Shown here piece by piece: positions 17,469-26,644 of a stretch of 64,000 nt of DNA (positions are counted from its first letter, which is position 1; each line of letters starts with the position of its first letter). The notes beneath the pieces are model-generated. The model made no database searches and had not been told where the DNA came from. It worked only from the letters and a program-made list of their open reading frames with translations. The position numbers were made by a program, and so were the translations under genes. Origin of the DNA: Lysobacter sp. (GTDB taxonomy: Bacteria; Pseudomonadota; Gammaproteobacteria; Xanthomonadales; Xanthomonadaceae); contig JAHCAU010000005.1 of assembly GCA_019634715.1 (NCBI GenBank), forward strand, positions 62,001 to 126,000. The letters run 5' to 3'.

Positions 17469-18347
17469 CTAGCGCCAATCGATCTCCCCACGCACCACCG
17501 TGCACACCCGTCCGCCCGACCACACGTCGCCTGCATCGTCGACGGTGAGTTCGATGATCGCGTCGTGGCCGACTTCGCGGCCCTGGCTGATGCGGTAGAA
17601 GCCGCTGTCGCCGGGCAGGGCGTCCTGCGAGGCGAGCCAGGCGGCGAGGGTGGCGTTGGCGGCGCCGGAGGCGGCGTCCTCGAACTGCGCGGGGGCGCCG
17701 ACCCAGGCGCGGACGGCGAGGTAGTAGACCGGGTCATCGCTGCGCGCGAAGGCGCACAGGCCCATGCTTTCGGTCGATTGCGCGAGTGTGCCGATCGCGT
17801 CCCAGGGCGGTGTCGCATCGCGCAGCGCGGCTTCGCTTTCCAGCTCGGCAAGCCACCAGCGGCGGCCGCCGTCCATCAGCGCGGGCGGCAATGCACCAAG
17901 CGGCAGGGTCTTCAGCACGTCGCGCAGGCGAGGGTCGTCGGCGCTGGCGATCTCGCGCACGCTGGCGCGCGGCGTGCGCACCGCGATCGTGCGCGTGCGG
18001 CCTTCGCCGTCCACCCGCAGCGGCAGCTTGCCGGCGATGCCGTCCTGCACCAGCAGGCCGTCCTTCGGTGTCGCAAGTCCCGCTTCGAGCACGGCATGCG
18101 CAGTGCCGACGCTGGGATGCCCGGCGAACGGGACTTCGCGGCGCGGGCTGAACATGCGGATGCGATAGCTGCTGTCGTCGCTGACCGACGGCAGCACGAA
18201 GGTGGTTTCCGGCAGGCGCGTCCACTTCGCGATGGCCTGCATCTCCGCGTCGCTCAGGCCCTCCGCATCGAGCACCACCGCCAGGGGGTTGCCGGCGCCG
18301 GGGCGGTCGGCGAAGACATCGACTTGCACGTAACGGCGGAGACTCAT
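17469..18347 (-). CDS. PhzF family isomerase-like protein (copy 1)
   Basis: 292 residues from ATG 18347 (MSLRRYVQVDVFADRPGAGNPLAVV, the family start). Conserved blocks are TRLPETTFVLP with the catalytic-type Glu, FSPRREVPFAGHPSVGTA, and FEDAASGAANATLAAWL, in which the usual DPxTGSA reads DAASGAA. PhzF proteins are diaminopimelate-epimerase-fold enzymes; most have no known substrate. A small gene separates it from a second PhzF gene on the same strand. Confidence 0.88.
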   Translation of the reverse strand: MSLRRYVQVDVFADRPGAGNPLAVVLDAEGLSDAEMQAIAKWTRLPETTFVLPSVSDDSSYRIRMFSPRREVPFAGHPSVGTAHAVLEAGLATPKDGLLVQDGIAGKLPLRVDGEGRTRTIAVRTPRASVREIASADDPRLRDVLKTLPLGALPPALMDGGRRWWLAELESEAALRDATPPWDAIGTLAQSTESMGLCAFARSDDPVYYLAVRAWVGAPAQFEDAASGAANATLAAWLASQDALPGDSGFYRISQGREVGHDAIIELTVDDAGDVWSGGRVCTVVRGEIDWR

Positions 18348-18450
18348 TGCGTACTGCATCCGGGCATCGGGGCCGCGAAGCTTAGCAGCGTGCGACACGC
18401 AACGCGCGCAGGCTGCGCCATCGTGAGGAATATCCTGAAAACCCCAGATT

Positions 18451-18471
18451 CTTTGGCAGTTTTTGCCAAAG
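18451..18471 (-). terminator. Hairpin after the small gene between the PhzF genes
   Basis: 8-bp stem CTTTGGCA/TGCCAAAG with a GTTTT loop (AAAAC on the minus strand). It lies 13 bases past the stop of the 18484-18798 gene. The downstream T-run on the minus strand is poor, so this is a possible, not certain, terminator. Confidence 0.4.
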
Positions 18472-18483
18472 TTTCAGATGCAA

Positions 18484-18798
18484 TCAGTGCACCGTATCGT
18501 CCTCGCCGGCATCGGGCGGCCACAGGTGGAAGAGGTGGCATTCGCCGTCGCGCGCGGCGTCGTCGTAGGCCTCCAGCCATTCCAGGTCGTCCTCGCAGGC
18601 GGCGCGGTCCACCAACTGCGGCGGTTGCTCCTGCACCACCACCTCCCAGTCGCCGTCGCGGTAGTAGGCGAGGGCGACGGCCAGCGCGGCATCGGCATCG
18701 TCCGCGCGGACGAAGCTGGTCGCGATCGCACCGCCGATCTCGGCGAAATCCGCGCTGTGCGGCGCGGGGCGGAGTTCGTACTGCATGGCGTAGATCAT
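18484..18798 (-). CDS. Small acidic hypothetical protein
   Basis: 104 residues, MIYAMQYELRPAPHSADFAEIGG..., strongly acidic and tryptophan-containing, with no signal peptide. It lies 13 bases after the stop of the upstream PhzF gene (copy 2) and is probably co-transcribed with it. No family recognised. Confidence 0.65.
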   Translation of the reverse strand: MIYAMQYELRPAPHSADFAEIGGAIATSFVRADDADAALAVALAYYRDGDWEVVVQEQPPQLVDRAACEDDLEWLEAYDDAARDGECHLFHLWPPDAGEDDTVH

Positions 18799-18811
18799 CG
18801 GTCCACCACCC

Positions 18812-19684
18812 TCACCATGCCACCGCGCCGTCGATTACCGGCACCACGTCGCCGCCGATGAAGACATCGCCATCCGCGTCGACGCGGATCTCGACGCGGC
18901 CATCGCGGCCCAGCTCGCGGCCCTGGCTGCCGACATAGCGGCCGTCATGGCCCGGCAGCTGGCCGGCGTGGGCCAATCGTGCGGCGATGCCAGCCTGGGC
19001 GCTGCCGGTGACCGGATCCTCGGGGATGCCGTCGGCCGGGCAGAACGCGCGGACGACCAGATGGTGTCCGTCGCGTTCTTCCGGCGCATGCACGGCCAGC
19101 CCGACCGCGCCGGTGGCCTCGGTCAGGGCGGCGATGGCGGGCAGGTCCGGGTGCAACGTGCGCACGGCCTCGGCGTCGGCCAGTTCGATCAGCCACCACT
19201 TCGGCCCGTTGTCCCACAGGGCGGACTCAAGCCCGCCGATGTGCATCGTCGATGTCACGGCTTCAGTGAGCGCAGGCGCCAGCTCCGCACCCCCCAGCCG
19301 CCGCGCCCGAGGCGCGCGGATCGCGGTGCGCCTCCGGCCGTCGCGATGCTCGATCCGTACCGGCAGCAGCCCGGCGGCGCACTCCTGCACCAGCGTGGTC
19401 CGGTCCGGCGCGACCAGCCCGGATTCCAGCACCGCCCAGGCCGCGCCGACGCTGGGATGCCCGGCGAAGGGCAGCTCGCTGCGCGGCGTGAAGATGCGCA
19501 CCCGGTAGTCGGCTTCGGGCGTGGTCGGCGGCAGCAGGAAGATGGTCTCGGACAGGTTGGTCCAGGCGGCGAAGGCCTGCATGCGCGCCGGGTCGAAGCG
19601 TCCGCCGTCGATCACCGCGCCGAGCGCGTTGCCCATACCCGGGCGTGCGGCGAACACGTCCATCTGCAGATAACGAAGCACCAT
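18812..19684 (-). CDS. PhzF family isomerase-like protein (copy 2)
   Basis: 290 residues, MVLRYLQMDVFAARPGMGNALG. Conserved TNLSETIFLLP (Glu), FTPRSELPFAGHPSVGAAW and IPEDPVTGSAQAGIAARL, the intact DPVTGSA motif. Copy 1, in contrast, has a degenerate motif. Clearly paralogous to copy 1 across the whole length. Divergent from lysAC, with about 120 bases between. Substrate unknown. Confidence 0.9.
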   Translation of the reverse strand: MVLRYLQMDVFAARPGMGNALGAVIDGGRFDPARMQAFAAWTNLSETIFLLPPTTPEADYRVRIFTPRSELPFAGHPSVGAAWAVLESGLVAPDRTTLVQECAAGLLPVRIEHRDGRRRTAIRAPRARRLGGAELAPALTEAVTSTMHIGGLESALWDNGPKWWLIELADAEAVRTLHPDLPAIAALTEATGAVGLAVHAPEERDGHHLVVRAFCPADGIPEDPVTGSAQAGIAARLAHAGQLPGHDGRYVGSQGRELGRDGRVEIRVDADGDVFIGGDVVPVIDGAVAW

Positions 19685-19804
19685 CTATCCATTGCTCCCG
19701 CTGGCTTAGAATGAGGGGTTCCGGCGACGGCGCCCGCCATGTGCGGCCATGTCCCGGCATCCGCAGTCTACATCCCCCCAACTCCCCATCCTCAAAGCAG
19801 ACCA

Positions 19805-22420
19805 ATGCCCGATACGCATCCTGCCGACCCCCGCCAAGGCGCCTGGGTCGTGCTCAAGTTCGGCGGCACTTCGGTGTCGCGCCGCCACCGCTGGGACACC
19901 ATCGGCCGGCTGGCGAAAAAACGGATGGATGACACGGGCGGTCGCGTGCTGGTGGTGGTCTCGGCGCTGTCGGGCGTCACCAACGAATTGACCGCGATCG
20001 CGGACGGTCGCGAGATCGATGATCGCATCGCCGCGCTGGTCGAACGCCACCGCGCGTTCTGCGTGGAGCTCGATCTCGATGCCGACGTGGTGCTCGGCGA
20101 ACGCCTCTCGATCCTCGCCGCGCTCGGCACCGATCCGCGCGCCGCGTCGCGCGCACTCGACTGGCAGGCCGAGGTGCTCGCGCAGGGCGAACTGCTGTCG
20201 TCGACGATCGGTGCTGCCTACCTGCATGCGCAGGGCCTCGACATCGGCTGGTGCGATTCGCGCGACTGGCTGTCGGCGGTGTCGCTGCCGAATGCCAGCG
20301 CCTGGGCGCAGCGCCTGTCGGTGAACTGCCAGTACCTCGGCGAGAAGGTCTTCCTCGACGATGTCCGCAGCCGCTTCGCCGCGCAGCCGACGCGCGCGCT
20401 GATCGCGCAGGGCTTCATCGCGCGCCATGCCGACGGCCAGACCGCGATCCTCGGCCGTGGCGGTTCCGACACGTCCGCGGCGTATTTCGGCGCGCTGCTC
20501 AGGGCCTCGCGCGTCGAGATCTGGACCGATGTGCCGGGCATGTTCAGCGCCAATCCGCGCGAGGTGCCCGATGCGCGCCTGCTCGCCCGCCTCGACTACG
20601 CCGAAGCGCAGGAAATCGCGACCACCGGCGCCAAGGTGCTGCACCCGCGCTCGATCGCGCCCTGCCGCGACAGCGGCGTGGCCATGGCGATCCTCGACAC
20701 CGAGCGCCCGGACCTGCCGGGCACGCGCATCGACGGCAGCGCCGCCACCGTGCCCGGCGTGAAGGCGATCAGCCGCCGCAACGGCATCGTGCTGGTGTCG
20801 ATGGAAAGCATGGGCATGTGGCAGCAGGTCGGCTTCCTTGCCGACGTGTTCGAGCGCTTCAAGCGCCACGGCCTCTCGATCGACATGCTCGGCTCGTCGG
20901 AAACCAACGTCACCGTGTCGCTCGATCCCAGCGAGAACCTGGTCAACAGCAGCGTGCTGGCCGAACTCTCGGCCGATCTGTCCGAGGTCTGCCGCGTCAA
21001 GGTCATCGCGCCGTGCGCGGCGATCACCCTGGTCGGTCGCGGCATGCGTTCGCTGCTGCACAAGCTGTCCGACGTGTGGGCGACCTTCGGCCGCGAGCGC
21101 GTGCACCTGATCTCGCAGTCGTCGAACGACCTCAACCTGACCTTCGTCATCGATGAAGCCGATGCAGACGGCCTGCTGCCGCACCTGCACGGCGAGCTGA
21201 TCCGCAGCGGCGCGATGCCGGTGCAGGACGGCGCGGTGTTCGGCCCGAGCTGGACCGAGATCGCGCACGGCAAGCCGGAGCGCGAAACGCCATGGTGGCG
21301 CGAGCGCGTGGCCGACCTGGTCGCGCGCGCCGACGCCGGCACGCCGCGCTACGTCTACCACCTGCCGACCGTGCGTGCCCGTGCCCGCGCGCTGCGCGAA
21401 ACCGCCGCGATCGACCTGCGCTTCTTCGCGCTCAAGGCCAATCCGAACCCGACGATCCTGCGCACGCTCGAGGCCGAGGGTTTCGGTTTCGAGTGCGTGT
21501 CGCTGGCCGAGGTCGAGCACGTGTTCGCCACGCTGCCGTACATCGATCCGGGCCGCGTGCTGTTCACGCCGAGCTTCGCGCCGCGCGCCGAGTACGACGC
21601 GGCGCTGTCGAAGGGCATCCACGTCACCGTCGACAGCGTCGAGGCCCTGCAGCGCTGGCCCGAGAGCTTCCGCGACCGCGCGATCTGGCTGCGCCTGGAC
21701 CTCGGCCGCGGCGATGGCCATCACGAGAAGGTGCGCACCGGCGGCAGCGATGCGAAGTTCGGCCTGCCGGTGGCGAAGGTGAATGCGTTCGTCGCCGAGG
21801 CGCGCAAGCTCGGCACGAAGATCGTCGCCCTGCACGCCCACCTCGGCAGCGGCATCGACAATCCCTCGCACTGGCGCGACGTGTTCGCCGACCTGGCCAG
21901 CCTCGCCGACCAGGTGGGCACGGTCGACATCATCGACATCGGCGGTGGTCTGCCGGTGCCGTACACCGCCGATGCGCGGCCCTTCGACATCACGGCCTGG
22001 CGTGCGGGTCTGGACGAGATCAAGGCGGGTTACGGACGCTACCGCCTCGCGGTCGAACCGGGCCGTTATCTCGTCGCCGAGGCGGGCGTGGTGCTGGCCC
22101 GCGCGACCCAGGTGATCGAGAAGGACGGTATCCGTCGCGTCGGCCTCGACGGCGGCATGAACGTGCTGATGCGCCCGGCGATGTACGGCGCCTACCATGC
22201 CGTGCACAACCTGTCGCGCATCGACGATGCAGTCGTCTCGGCGTTCGACGTGGTCGGCCCGATCTGCGAAAGCAGCGACGTGTTCGGCCGCGCGCGCATG
22301 CTGCCTTCCGTCACCGCCGAAGGCGACGTGTTCCTGCTCGCCGACGCCGGCGCCTACGGCATGGCGATGGCGAACACCTACAACCTGCGGGCGCTGCCGG
22401 TGGAAGAGGTGATCGAGTGA
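19805..22420 (+). CDS. lysAC: Bifunctional aspartate kinase / diaminopimelate decarboxylase
   Basis: 871 residues from ATG 19805. The N-terminal aspartokinase starts with VVLKFGGTSVS (about 15-24), and two ACT-type regulatory segments follow (about 315-460, including MWQQVGFLADVFERFKRHGLSIDML). The C-terminal half is a PLP-dependent decarboxylase: FFALKANPNP with Lys544, ALHAHLGSGI, IDIGGGLPVPY and GPICESSD with the catalytic-type Cys near 820. It joins the first and last steps of the lysine route in one chain, as known in Xanthomonadales. The product DAP also feeds peptidoglycan, matching murL and murD2 downstream. Confidence 0.96.
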   Translation: MPDTHPADPRQGAWVVLKFGGTSVSRRHRWDTIGRLAKKRMDDTGGRVLVVVSALSGVTNELTAIADGREIDDRIAALVERHRAFCVELDLDADVVLGERLSILAALGTDPRAASRALDWQAEVLAQGELLSSTIGAAYLHAQGLDIGWCDSRDWLSAVSLPNASAWAQRLSVNCQYLGEKVFLDDVRSRFAAQPTRALIAQGFIARHADGQTAILGRGGSDTSAAYFGALLRASRVEIWTDVPGMFSANPREVPDARLLARLDYAEAQEIATTGAKVLHPRSIAPCRDSGVAMAILDTERPDLPGTRIDGSAATVPGVKAISRRNGIVLVSMESMGMWQQVGFLADVFERFKRHGLSIDMLGSSETNVTVSLDPSENLVNSSVLAELSADLSEVCRVKVIAPCAAITLVGRGMRSLLHKLSDVWATFGRERVHLISQSSNDLNLTFVIDEADADGLLPHLHGELIRSGAMPVQDGAVFGPSWTEIAHGKPERETPWWRERVADLVARADAGTPRYVYHLPTVRARARALRETAAIDLRFFALKANPNPTILRTLEAEGFGFECVSLAEVEHVFATLPYIDPGRVLFTPSFAPRAEYDAALSKGIHVTVDSVEALQRWPESFRDRAIWLRLDLGRGDGHHEKVRTGGSDAKFGLPVAKVNAFVAEARKLGTKIVALHAHLGSGIDNPSHWRDVFADLASLADQVGTVDIIDIGGGLPVPYTADARPFDITAWRAGLDEIKAGYGRYRLAVEPGRYLVAEAGVVLARATQVIEKDGIRRVGLDGGMNVLMRPAMYGAYHAVHNLSRIDDAVVSAFDVVGPICESSDVFGRARMLPSVTAEGDVFLLADAGAYGMAMANTYNLRALPVEEVIE

Positions 22421-22905
22421 CCCAGCGTCCTGCCTTTGCGGCGATCAGTGCCATGGCGGCCTTGCTCGTCGCCGTGGCATGCCTTCTCGGCCTGACCGCA
22501 TGGATGGGAGGGTTCGAGCACCTCGATGGCATCCTGGCGGCTGCTTTTCCTCTCGCCGTGATGCCTGCCGCAGCTGCGGCAGGTATCGCTGCCTGGCTGG
22601 TGTCCCTGTCCAGGCGATTCGATCGATTCAGTACGCTGTCGTGTTCGATTCGGGTCTGCCTGACGGCATACCTGGTCTTTTTCATGCTTGTCTGGGGGGC
22701 TGTCTGGACGTGGTTGCAGTTCAATCAGTACCTGCCACCGTTGGAGCGACCGGGCAGTGTGTTTCGCATGGCAGGAACCGCCATGAATTACACCGTGCTC
22801 GCGTTCATGATTGGTGTTGTTCCTTCCATCGCAGCAGAGTATTTCGTCGTCCGATTCGTCCGCAGGTATTGGCAGCCCGCGCTTTCTACCGAGGTAGCTC
22901 CGTGA
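22417..22905 (+). CDS. Small integral membrane protein
   Basis: 162 residues from GTG 22417, overlapping the lysAC stop by 4 bases (GTGA). About four hydrophobic helices: residues about 10-32, 42-64, 85-112 and 122-145. No recognised domain. Its stop is overlapped in turn by the murL GTG, so the three genes are translationally coupled. A role linked to cell-wall synthesis is suggested only by position. Confidence 0.7.
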   Translation: MTQRPAFAAISAMAALLVAVACLLGLTAWMGGFEHLDGILAAAFPLAVMPAAAAAGIAAWLVSLSRRFDRFSTLSCSIRVCLTAYLVFFMLVWGAVWTWLQFNQYLPPLERPGSVFRMAGTAMNYTVLAFMIGVVPSIAAEYFVVRFVRRYWQPALSTEVAP

Positions 22906-24314
22906 GTTCCGAATTCAAACGCGACGAGATTCGCGCCTTCCGTTTCGTCCGCTGCGCCTTCGATGCGCAGACAGGCATCGCGCAGCTGGTCTACGCCTTC
23001 GACGACGGCCCGGAGCTGGTCGAGACCGTGACCGTGCCGGGCGCGCCGTTCGTGCTGGACGGCGTGCGTGCCGAAGCGGCGGAGCGGGCGCTGCGACTGC
23101 TGCACCTGATCGCGGGCGTGAGCTACTACAAGGCGGCGGTGCCGGAGGAGATCCGCATCGAGGGCTACACGATCGATGCGGACACCGCCGCGCTGCTGGA
23201 GAGCGTGTACCTCAACGGTCTCGGCGAATTCGCCTATCGCAACGGCCTGAACCTGCGCGGCCGCATCCGCTTCCCCGTGGGCGATGCGGTTGCAGGAGGG
23301 CCTTCAGGCCCGAGCTCTTCCGGGATCGCGCCTGAAAGTCCTTCTGCAGGGACAGCGCCTGTTCTGGGCCTGCCCGAACACGCCCTCGTCGCCATCGGCG
23401 GCGGCAAGGATTCGCTGGTCAGCATCGAGGCGCTGCGCGGCGTCGACATCCAGCAGACCGTGACCTGGATCGGCGGCTCGCAGCTCATCAAGGCCTGCGC
23501 CGAGCGCACCGGCCTGCCCACGCTCAACCTCGGCCGCCAGCTCGCGCCGCAGCTGTTCGAATACAACCGCCAGGGCGCATGTAACGGCCACATTCCGGTC
23601 ACGGCGGTGAACTCGGCGATCCTGGTCTTCGCCGCGCTCCTGACCGGCGCCAACCATGTCGTGTTCTCCAACGAGCGCTCGGCGAGCTACGGCAGCCTGA
23701 TCGAGGGCACTGGCGAAGTGAACCACCAGTGGTCGAAGGGCTGGGCCTTCGAGCGCGACTTCGGCGACTACGTGCATGCGCGCATCGCCGCCGACCTGCA
23801 TTACTACTCGCTGCTGCGTCCGCTCAGCGAGCTCGCGGTCGCGCGGCAGTTCGTGAAGACCGATCACTACGACGCGCACTTCTCCAGTTGCAACCGCAAC
23901 TTCCACATCCTCGGCGAACGTCCGGTCAACCGCTGGTGCGGTGTCTGCCCGAAATGCCATTTCGTCTTCCTCGCGCTGGCGCCGTTCATGCCGAAGCCGC
24001 GCCTGGTCGGCATCTTCGGCCGCAACCTGCTGGACGACCCCGCGCAGACCGCCGGCTACGACGCGCTGCTCGAATTCCAGGACCACAAGCCCTTCGAGTG
24101 CGTGGGCGAGGGCAGGGAATCGCGCGCCGCGATGGCGGCGCTGGCCGAGCGCCCGGAATGGCGCGAGGACGACATCGTCGAACGCTTCGTCCGCGAGATC
24201 CGGCCACAACTGGACGCGACGGAACTCGATGTCGATGCGTTGATGGCGCTCGACGACGAGCACCGCGTACCGGCCGCGATCTGGGAACGCCTGCGTGCGC
24301 GCTTCGCGGCCTGA
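22902..24314 (+). CDS. murL: UDP-MurNAc-L-Ala-L-Glu epimerase
   Basis: 470 residues from GTG 22902 (GTGA overlap upstream). The central ATP-site motif is [18 protein letters not shown], and a [15 protein letters not shown] cysteine motif follows. MurL, characterised in Xanthomonas oryzae, epimerises the terminal L-Glu of UDP-MurNAc-L-Ala-L-Glu to D-Glu with ATP, replacing glutamate racemase; its partner MurD2 is the next gene here. A Gly/Pro/Ser-rich linker of about 20 residues (near 130-150) is encoded by a REPIN-like palindrome and looks like an insertion between the N-terminal domain and the ATP-binding domain. Confidence 0.9.
   Translation: MSSEFKRDEIRAFRFVRCAFDAQTGIAQLVYAFDDGPELVETVTVPGAPFVLDGVRAEAAERALRLLHLIAGVSYYKAAVPEEIRIEGYTIDADTAALLESVYLNGLGEFAYRNGLNLRGRIRFPVGDAVAGGPSGPSSSGIAPESPSAGTAPVLGLPEHALVAIGGGKDSLVSIEALRGVDIQQTVTWIGGSQLIKACAERTGLPTLNLGRQLAPQLFEYNRQGACNGHIPVTAVNSAILVFAALLTGANHVVFSNERSASYGSLIEGTGEVNHQWSKGWAFERDFGDYVHARIAADLHYYSLLRPLSELAVARQFVKTDHYDAHFSSCNRNFHILGERPVNRWCGVCPKCHFVFLALAPFMPKPRLVGIFGRNLLDDPAQTAGYDALLEFQDHKPFECVGEGRESRAAMAALAERPEWREDDIVERFVREIRPQLDATELDVDALMALDDEHRVPAAIWERLRARFAA
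23290..23349. repeat. REPIN-like inverted repeat inside murL
   Basis: Arms 23290-23309 and 23330-23349 are complementary at 16 of 20 positions, joined by about 20 bases. The unit is in frame and open, encoding the low-complexity linker of MurL. It resembles the type of palindrome that usually lies between genes in these genomes. Insertion is inferred from composition and symmetry; no uninterrupted homologue was available to compare. Confidence 0.72.
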
Positions 24315-24318
24315 CGAC

Positions 24319-25710
24319 GTGCCGGAGATCGCCGCGCTGGCGGACCTGAAGGTCGCCTTGTGGGGCTGGGGCCGCGAAGGCCGTGCCGCGTGGCGCGTCC
24401 TGCGTCGACGCCTGCCGGCGCTGCCGCTGACGCTGTTCTGCAGCGCAGCGGAGCTTGCCGAGGCCAACGCGCTCGGTGATCCACTGCTCGCTGCACGCGC
24501 CGACGCCAGTGCCGACGCGCTGGCGGCTTTCGACGTCGTGATCAAATCGCCAGGCATCAGTCCGTACAAGCCCGAAGCATTGGCGGCTGCCGAACGCGGC
24601 ACACGCTTCCTTGGCGGCACCGCGCTGTGGTTCGCCGAACACGCAGGGGCGTGCACGATCTGCGTCACCGGCACCAAGGGCAAGAGCACCACCACCGCCT
24701 TGCTCGCGCATCTGCTGCGCGCCGGTGACCACCGCACCGCGCTGTGCGGCAACATCGGCCTGCCGCTGCTCGAAGTCATCGACGTCGACGATCCGCCTGA
24801 ATTCTGGGTGATCGAACTGTCGAGCTACCAGACCGGCGATGTCGCCGCCTCCGGCGTGCGCCCCTCGATCGCGGTGGCGACGAACATCTTCCCCGAGCAT
24901 CTCGACTGGCACGGCAGCGAAGAGCGCTACGTCGCCGACAAGCTGTCGCTGTTCACCGCAGCGAAACCGCGCATCGCGATCCTCAACGGCACGGACCCGC
25001 GCCTCGCGGCGCTGTCGCTGCCCGACAGCGAAGTGCGTTTCGTCGGTGGCGAGGATGGCTGGCACCTGCGCGGCGATGTCGTGCATCGCGGCGAACGCGC
25101 GGTGTTCGACACTTCCGGCGTGCCGCTGCCCGGTCGCCACAACCGCAGCAACCTCTGCGCCGTGCTCGCTGCGGTCGAGGCTCTGGGCCTTGATGCCGAA
25201 GCGCTGGCGCCGCATGCAGCGACGTTCCAGCCGCTGCCGCATCGCCTGCAGACCCTGGGTACGCGCGACGGCCTCACCTGGGTGAACGATTCGATCAGCA
25301 CCACGCCGCATGCGAGCCTGGCCGCGCTGGACTGCTTCCGTTCGCGACGTGTCGCCCTGCTGGCGGGCGGGCACGATCGCGGCATCGACTGGTCCGCGTT
25401 CGCCGAGGCCATGCGCACGCAGGCGCCGGCCGCGATCGTGACCCTCGGCCAGAACGGCCCCAGGATCCACGACATGCTGGTGTCGGTCGCGCGCGAGGCC
25501 GGGTTTGCGTTGCTCTCTGCCGACGATCTGGCCGATGCCGTCGGTCAGGCACGGACAGTGCTGGACGGCGAGGGCGTCGTCCTGCTGTCGCCGGGTGCGC
25601 CCAGCTTCGGCAGCTATCGCGACTACACCGAACGCGGCCGGCACTTCGCGGCGCTCGCCGGATTCGACCCCGAGGCGATCACCGCGATCCCGGGACTCGG
25701 CATCGCCTGA
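24319..25710 (+). CDS. murD2: UDP-MurNAc-L-Ala--L-glutamate ligase
   Basis: 463 residues from GTG 24319, 4 bases after murL; GTG 24295, overlapping murL, is an alternative. Mur-ligase layout: N-terminal Rossmann-like [15 protein letters not shown]-loop [16 protein letters not shown], central ELSSYQTGD and FPEHLDWHG, and C-terminal [16 protein letters not shown] and [15 protein letters not shown] with GGHDRG. MurD2 adds L-Glu rather than D-Glu, which MurL then inverts. Assignment to MurD2 over ordinary MurD rests on the adjacency to murL. Confidence 0.9.
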   Translation: MPEIAALADLKVALWGWGREGRAAWRVLRRRLPALPLTLFCSAAELAEANALGDPLLAARADASADALAAFDVVIKSPGISPYKPEALAAAERGTRFLGGTALWFAEHAGACTICVTGTKGKSTTTALLAHLLRAGDHRTALCGNIGLPLLEVIDVDDPPEFWVIELSSYQTGDVAASGVRPSIAVATNIFPEHLDWHGSEERYVADKLSLFTAAKPRIAILNGTDPRLAALSLPDSEVRFVGGEDGWHLRGDVVHRGERAVFDTSGVPLPGRHNRSNLCAVLAAVEALGLDAEALAPHAATFQPLPHRLQTLGTRDGLTWVNDSISTTPHASLAALDCFRSRRVALLAGGHDRGIDWSAFAEAMRTQAPAAIVTLGQNGPRIHDMLVSVAREAGFALLSADDLADAVGQARTVLDGEGVVLLSPGAPSFGSYRDYTERGRHFAALAGFDPEAITAIPGLGIA

Positions 25711-25765
25711 TCGTCGCATCGCTTGCGATATCCTTGGGGCTTCGCACCCTGCCGAGGAAGCCCGC

Positions 25766-26119
25766 ATGTACGACCCCCTGCTCGAACACATCATCGACCT
25801 GGCCGAAGCCGAGACCCCGGTCGAAGTCGAAGTCACGCTGATCGTCGGCGGCATGCTCGTCACCGGTCGTGTCGTCAGCGAAGAGACCTACATGGCGCAT
25901 CACGCGCTGACCCGTGCGTATCTCGAACTGGATGACGAGTCCGGAGACGAATCCGACGCTGAAACCTCCGATGAGGGCGACGACGAAGACGAAGAGGATG
26001 ACGACTTCGACGACGAAGCCGCGTACCTCCACCTGCGCGATGCGCATGCGCCGGGCGGCAAGCTCGGGTTCTTCCGCGTCGCCCTGAGCGATGTGTCGGG
26101 TTTCTCGCTGGTAGGTTGA
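25766..26119 (+). CDS. Acidic GvpU-like hypothetical protein
   Basis: 117 residues from ATG 25766 with GAGGAAG upstream. The N-terminal half (VEVEVTLIVGGMLVTGRVVSEETYM) and C-terminal AAYLHLRDAHAPGG...FRVALSDVSGFSLVG recall the gas-vesicle accessory GvpU family, a small beta-rich fold. Between them is a run of almost only Asp/Glu (about residues 57-85), likely disordered. No other gvp genes are nearby, so a gas-vesicle role is unlikely. It follows murD2 after 55 bases. Confidence 0.68.
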   Translation: MYDPLLEHIIDLAEAETPVEVEVTLIVGGMLVTGRVVSEETYMAHHALTRAYLELDDESGDESDAETSDEGDDEDEEDDDFDDEAAYLHLRDAHAPGGKLGFFRVALSDVSGFSLVG

Positions 26120-26169
26120 TCGATCGGCGGTGTCCGCGATGCTGCGGACGTCGCCATCGCTTCACGCAT

Positions 26170-26367
26170 GTAGCGGAGCAAGCTCCGCTCGGTTTCACGC
26201 ACGAAACATGAGCAGAGCAAGCTCCGCTACAAAATCGCGAAAGGTCGTGTGTCGGGCTGTTGTAGAGCGGAGCGAAGCTCCGCTGTGTTCTTTCCGCAGG
26301 CCGTGATCGCGACGACGCGGTGCGTGGGCTGACGGAGGCGGTGCAGCGGAGCTACGCTCCGCTCTAC
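26170..26367. repeat. Cluster of GTAG-type REP palindromes
   Basis: Four related short palindromes in alternating orientation fill the gap after the acidic-protein gene: starting 26170 (GTAGCGGAGCAAGCTCCGCT), near 26211-26232 (inverted), near 26262-26284 (GTAGAGCGGAGCGAAGC), and near 26345-26367 (inverted, ending CTCTAC). All share the core CGGAGCnnnGCTCCG and are convergent on the 3' ends of both flanking genes. No RAYT transposase gene is present in the window. Confidence 0.85.
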
Positions 26368-26400
26368 AGAGACGCGGAAATTTCGCGATTCACCCTGTGC

Positions 26401-26643
26401 TCAAGGCGCAGTTGCCGAACGTGCTGCCGCCACGGCGCCCGCGATGGCCGATTTCGCCTGCGGGCTGTTGCGCCAGCAGGTGGTGCCGAGCATGCCGGCC
26501 ACCTGCTGCAGGATCGTATCGACGTCCGTATCCGCAAGCGCGGCGAGCGAATCGATGCCGATCTGTTCGAGCCTGTCGATCACGGTCGGCCCGACGCCCT
26601 TCACCGACAGCAGCAGCGTGCGCTCGTCTGCGGCAAAACCCAT
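26401..26643 (-). CDS. Small helix-hairpin-helix protein
   Basis: 80 residues from ATG 26643. LLLSVKGVGPTVIDRLEQIGIDSLAALADTD is a helix-hairpin-helix (GVGP) motif like those in DNA-binding and ribosomal or polymerase proteins. The start lies 1 base past the ispB stop codon, so the two are coupled. Function unknown; probably nucleic-acid binding. Confidence 0.78.
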   Translation of the reverse strand: MGFAADERTLLLSVKGVGPTVIDRLEQIGIDSLAALADTDVDTILQQVAGMLGTTCWRNSPQAKSAIAGAVAAARSATAP

Positions 26644-26644
26644 G

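Noticed and set aside
19685..19804. Lysine riboswitch upstream of lysAC
   Set aside because: Only 120 bases separate the divergent genes and no lysine-element helices were recognised.
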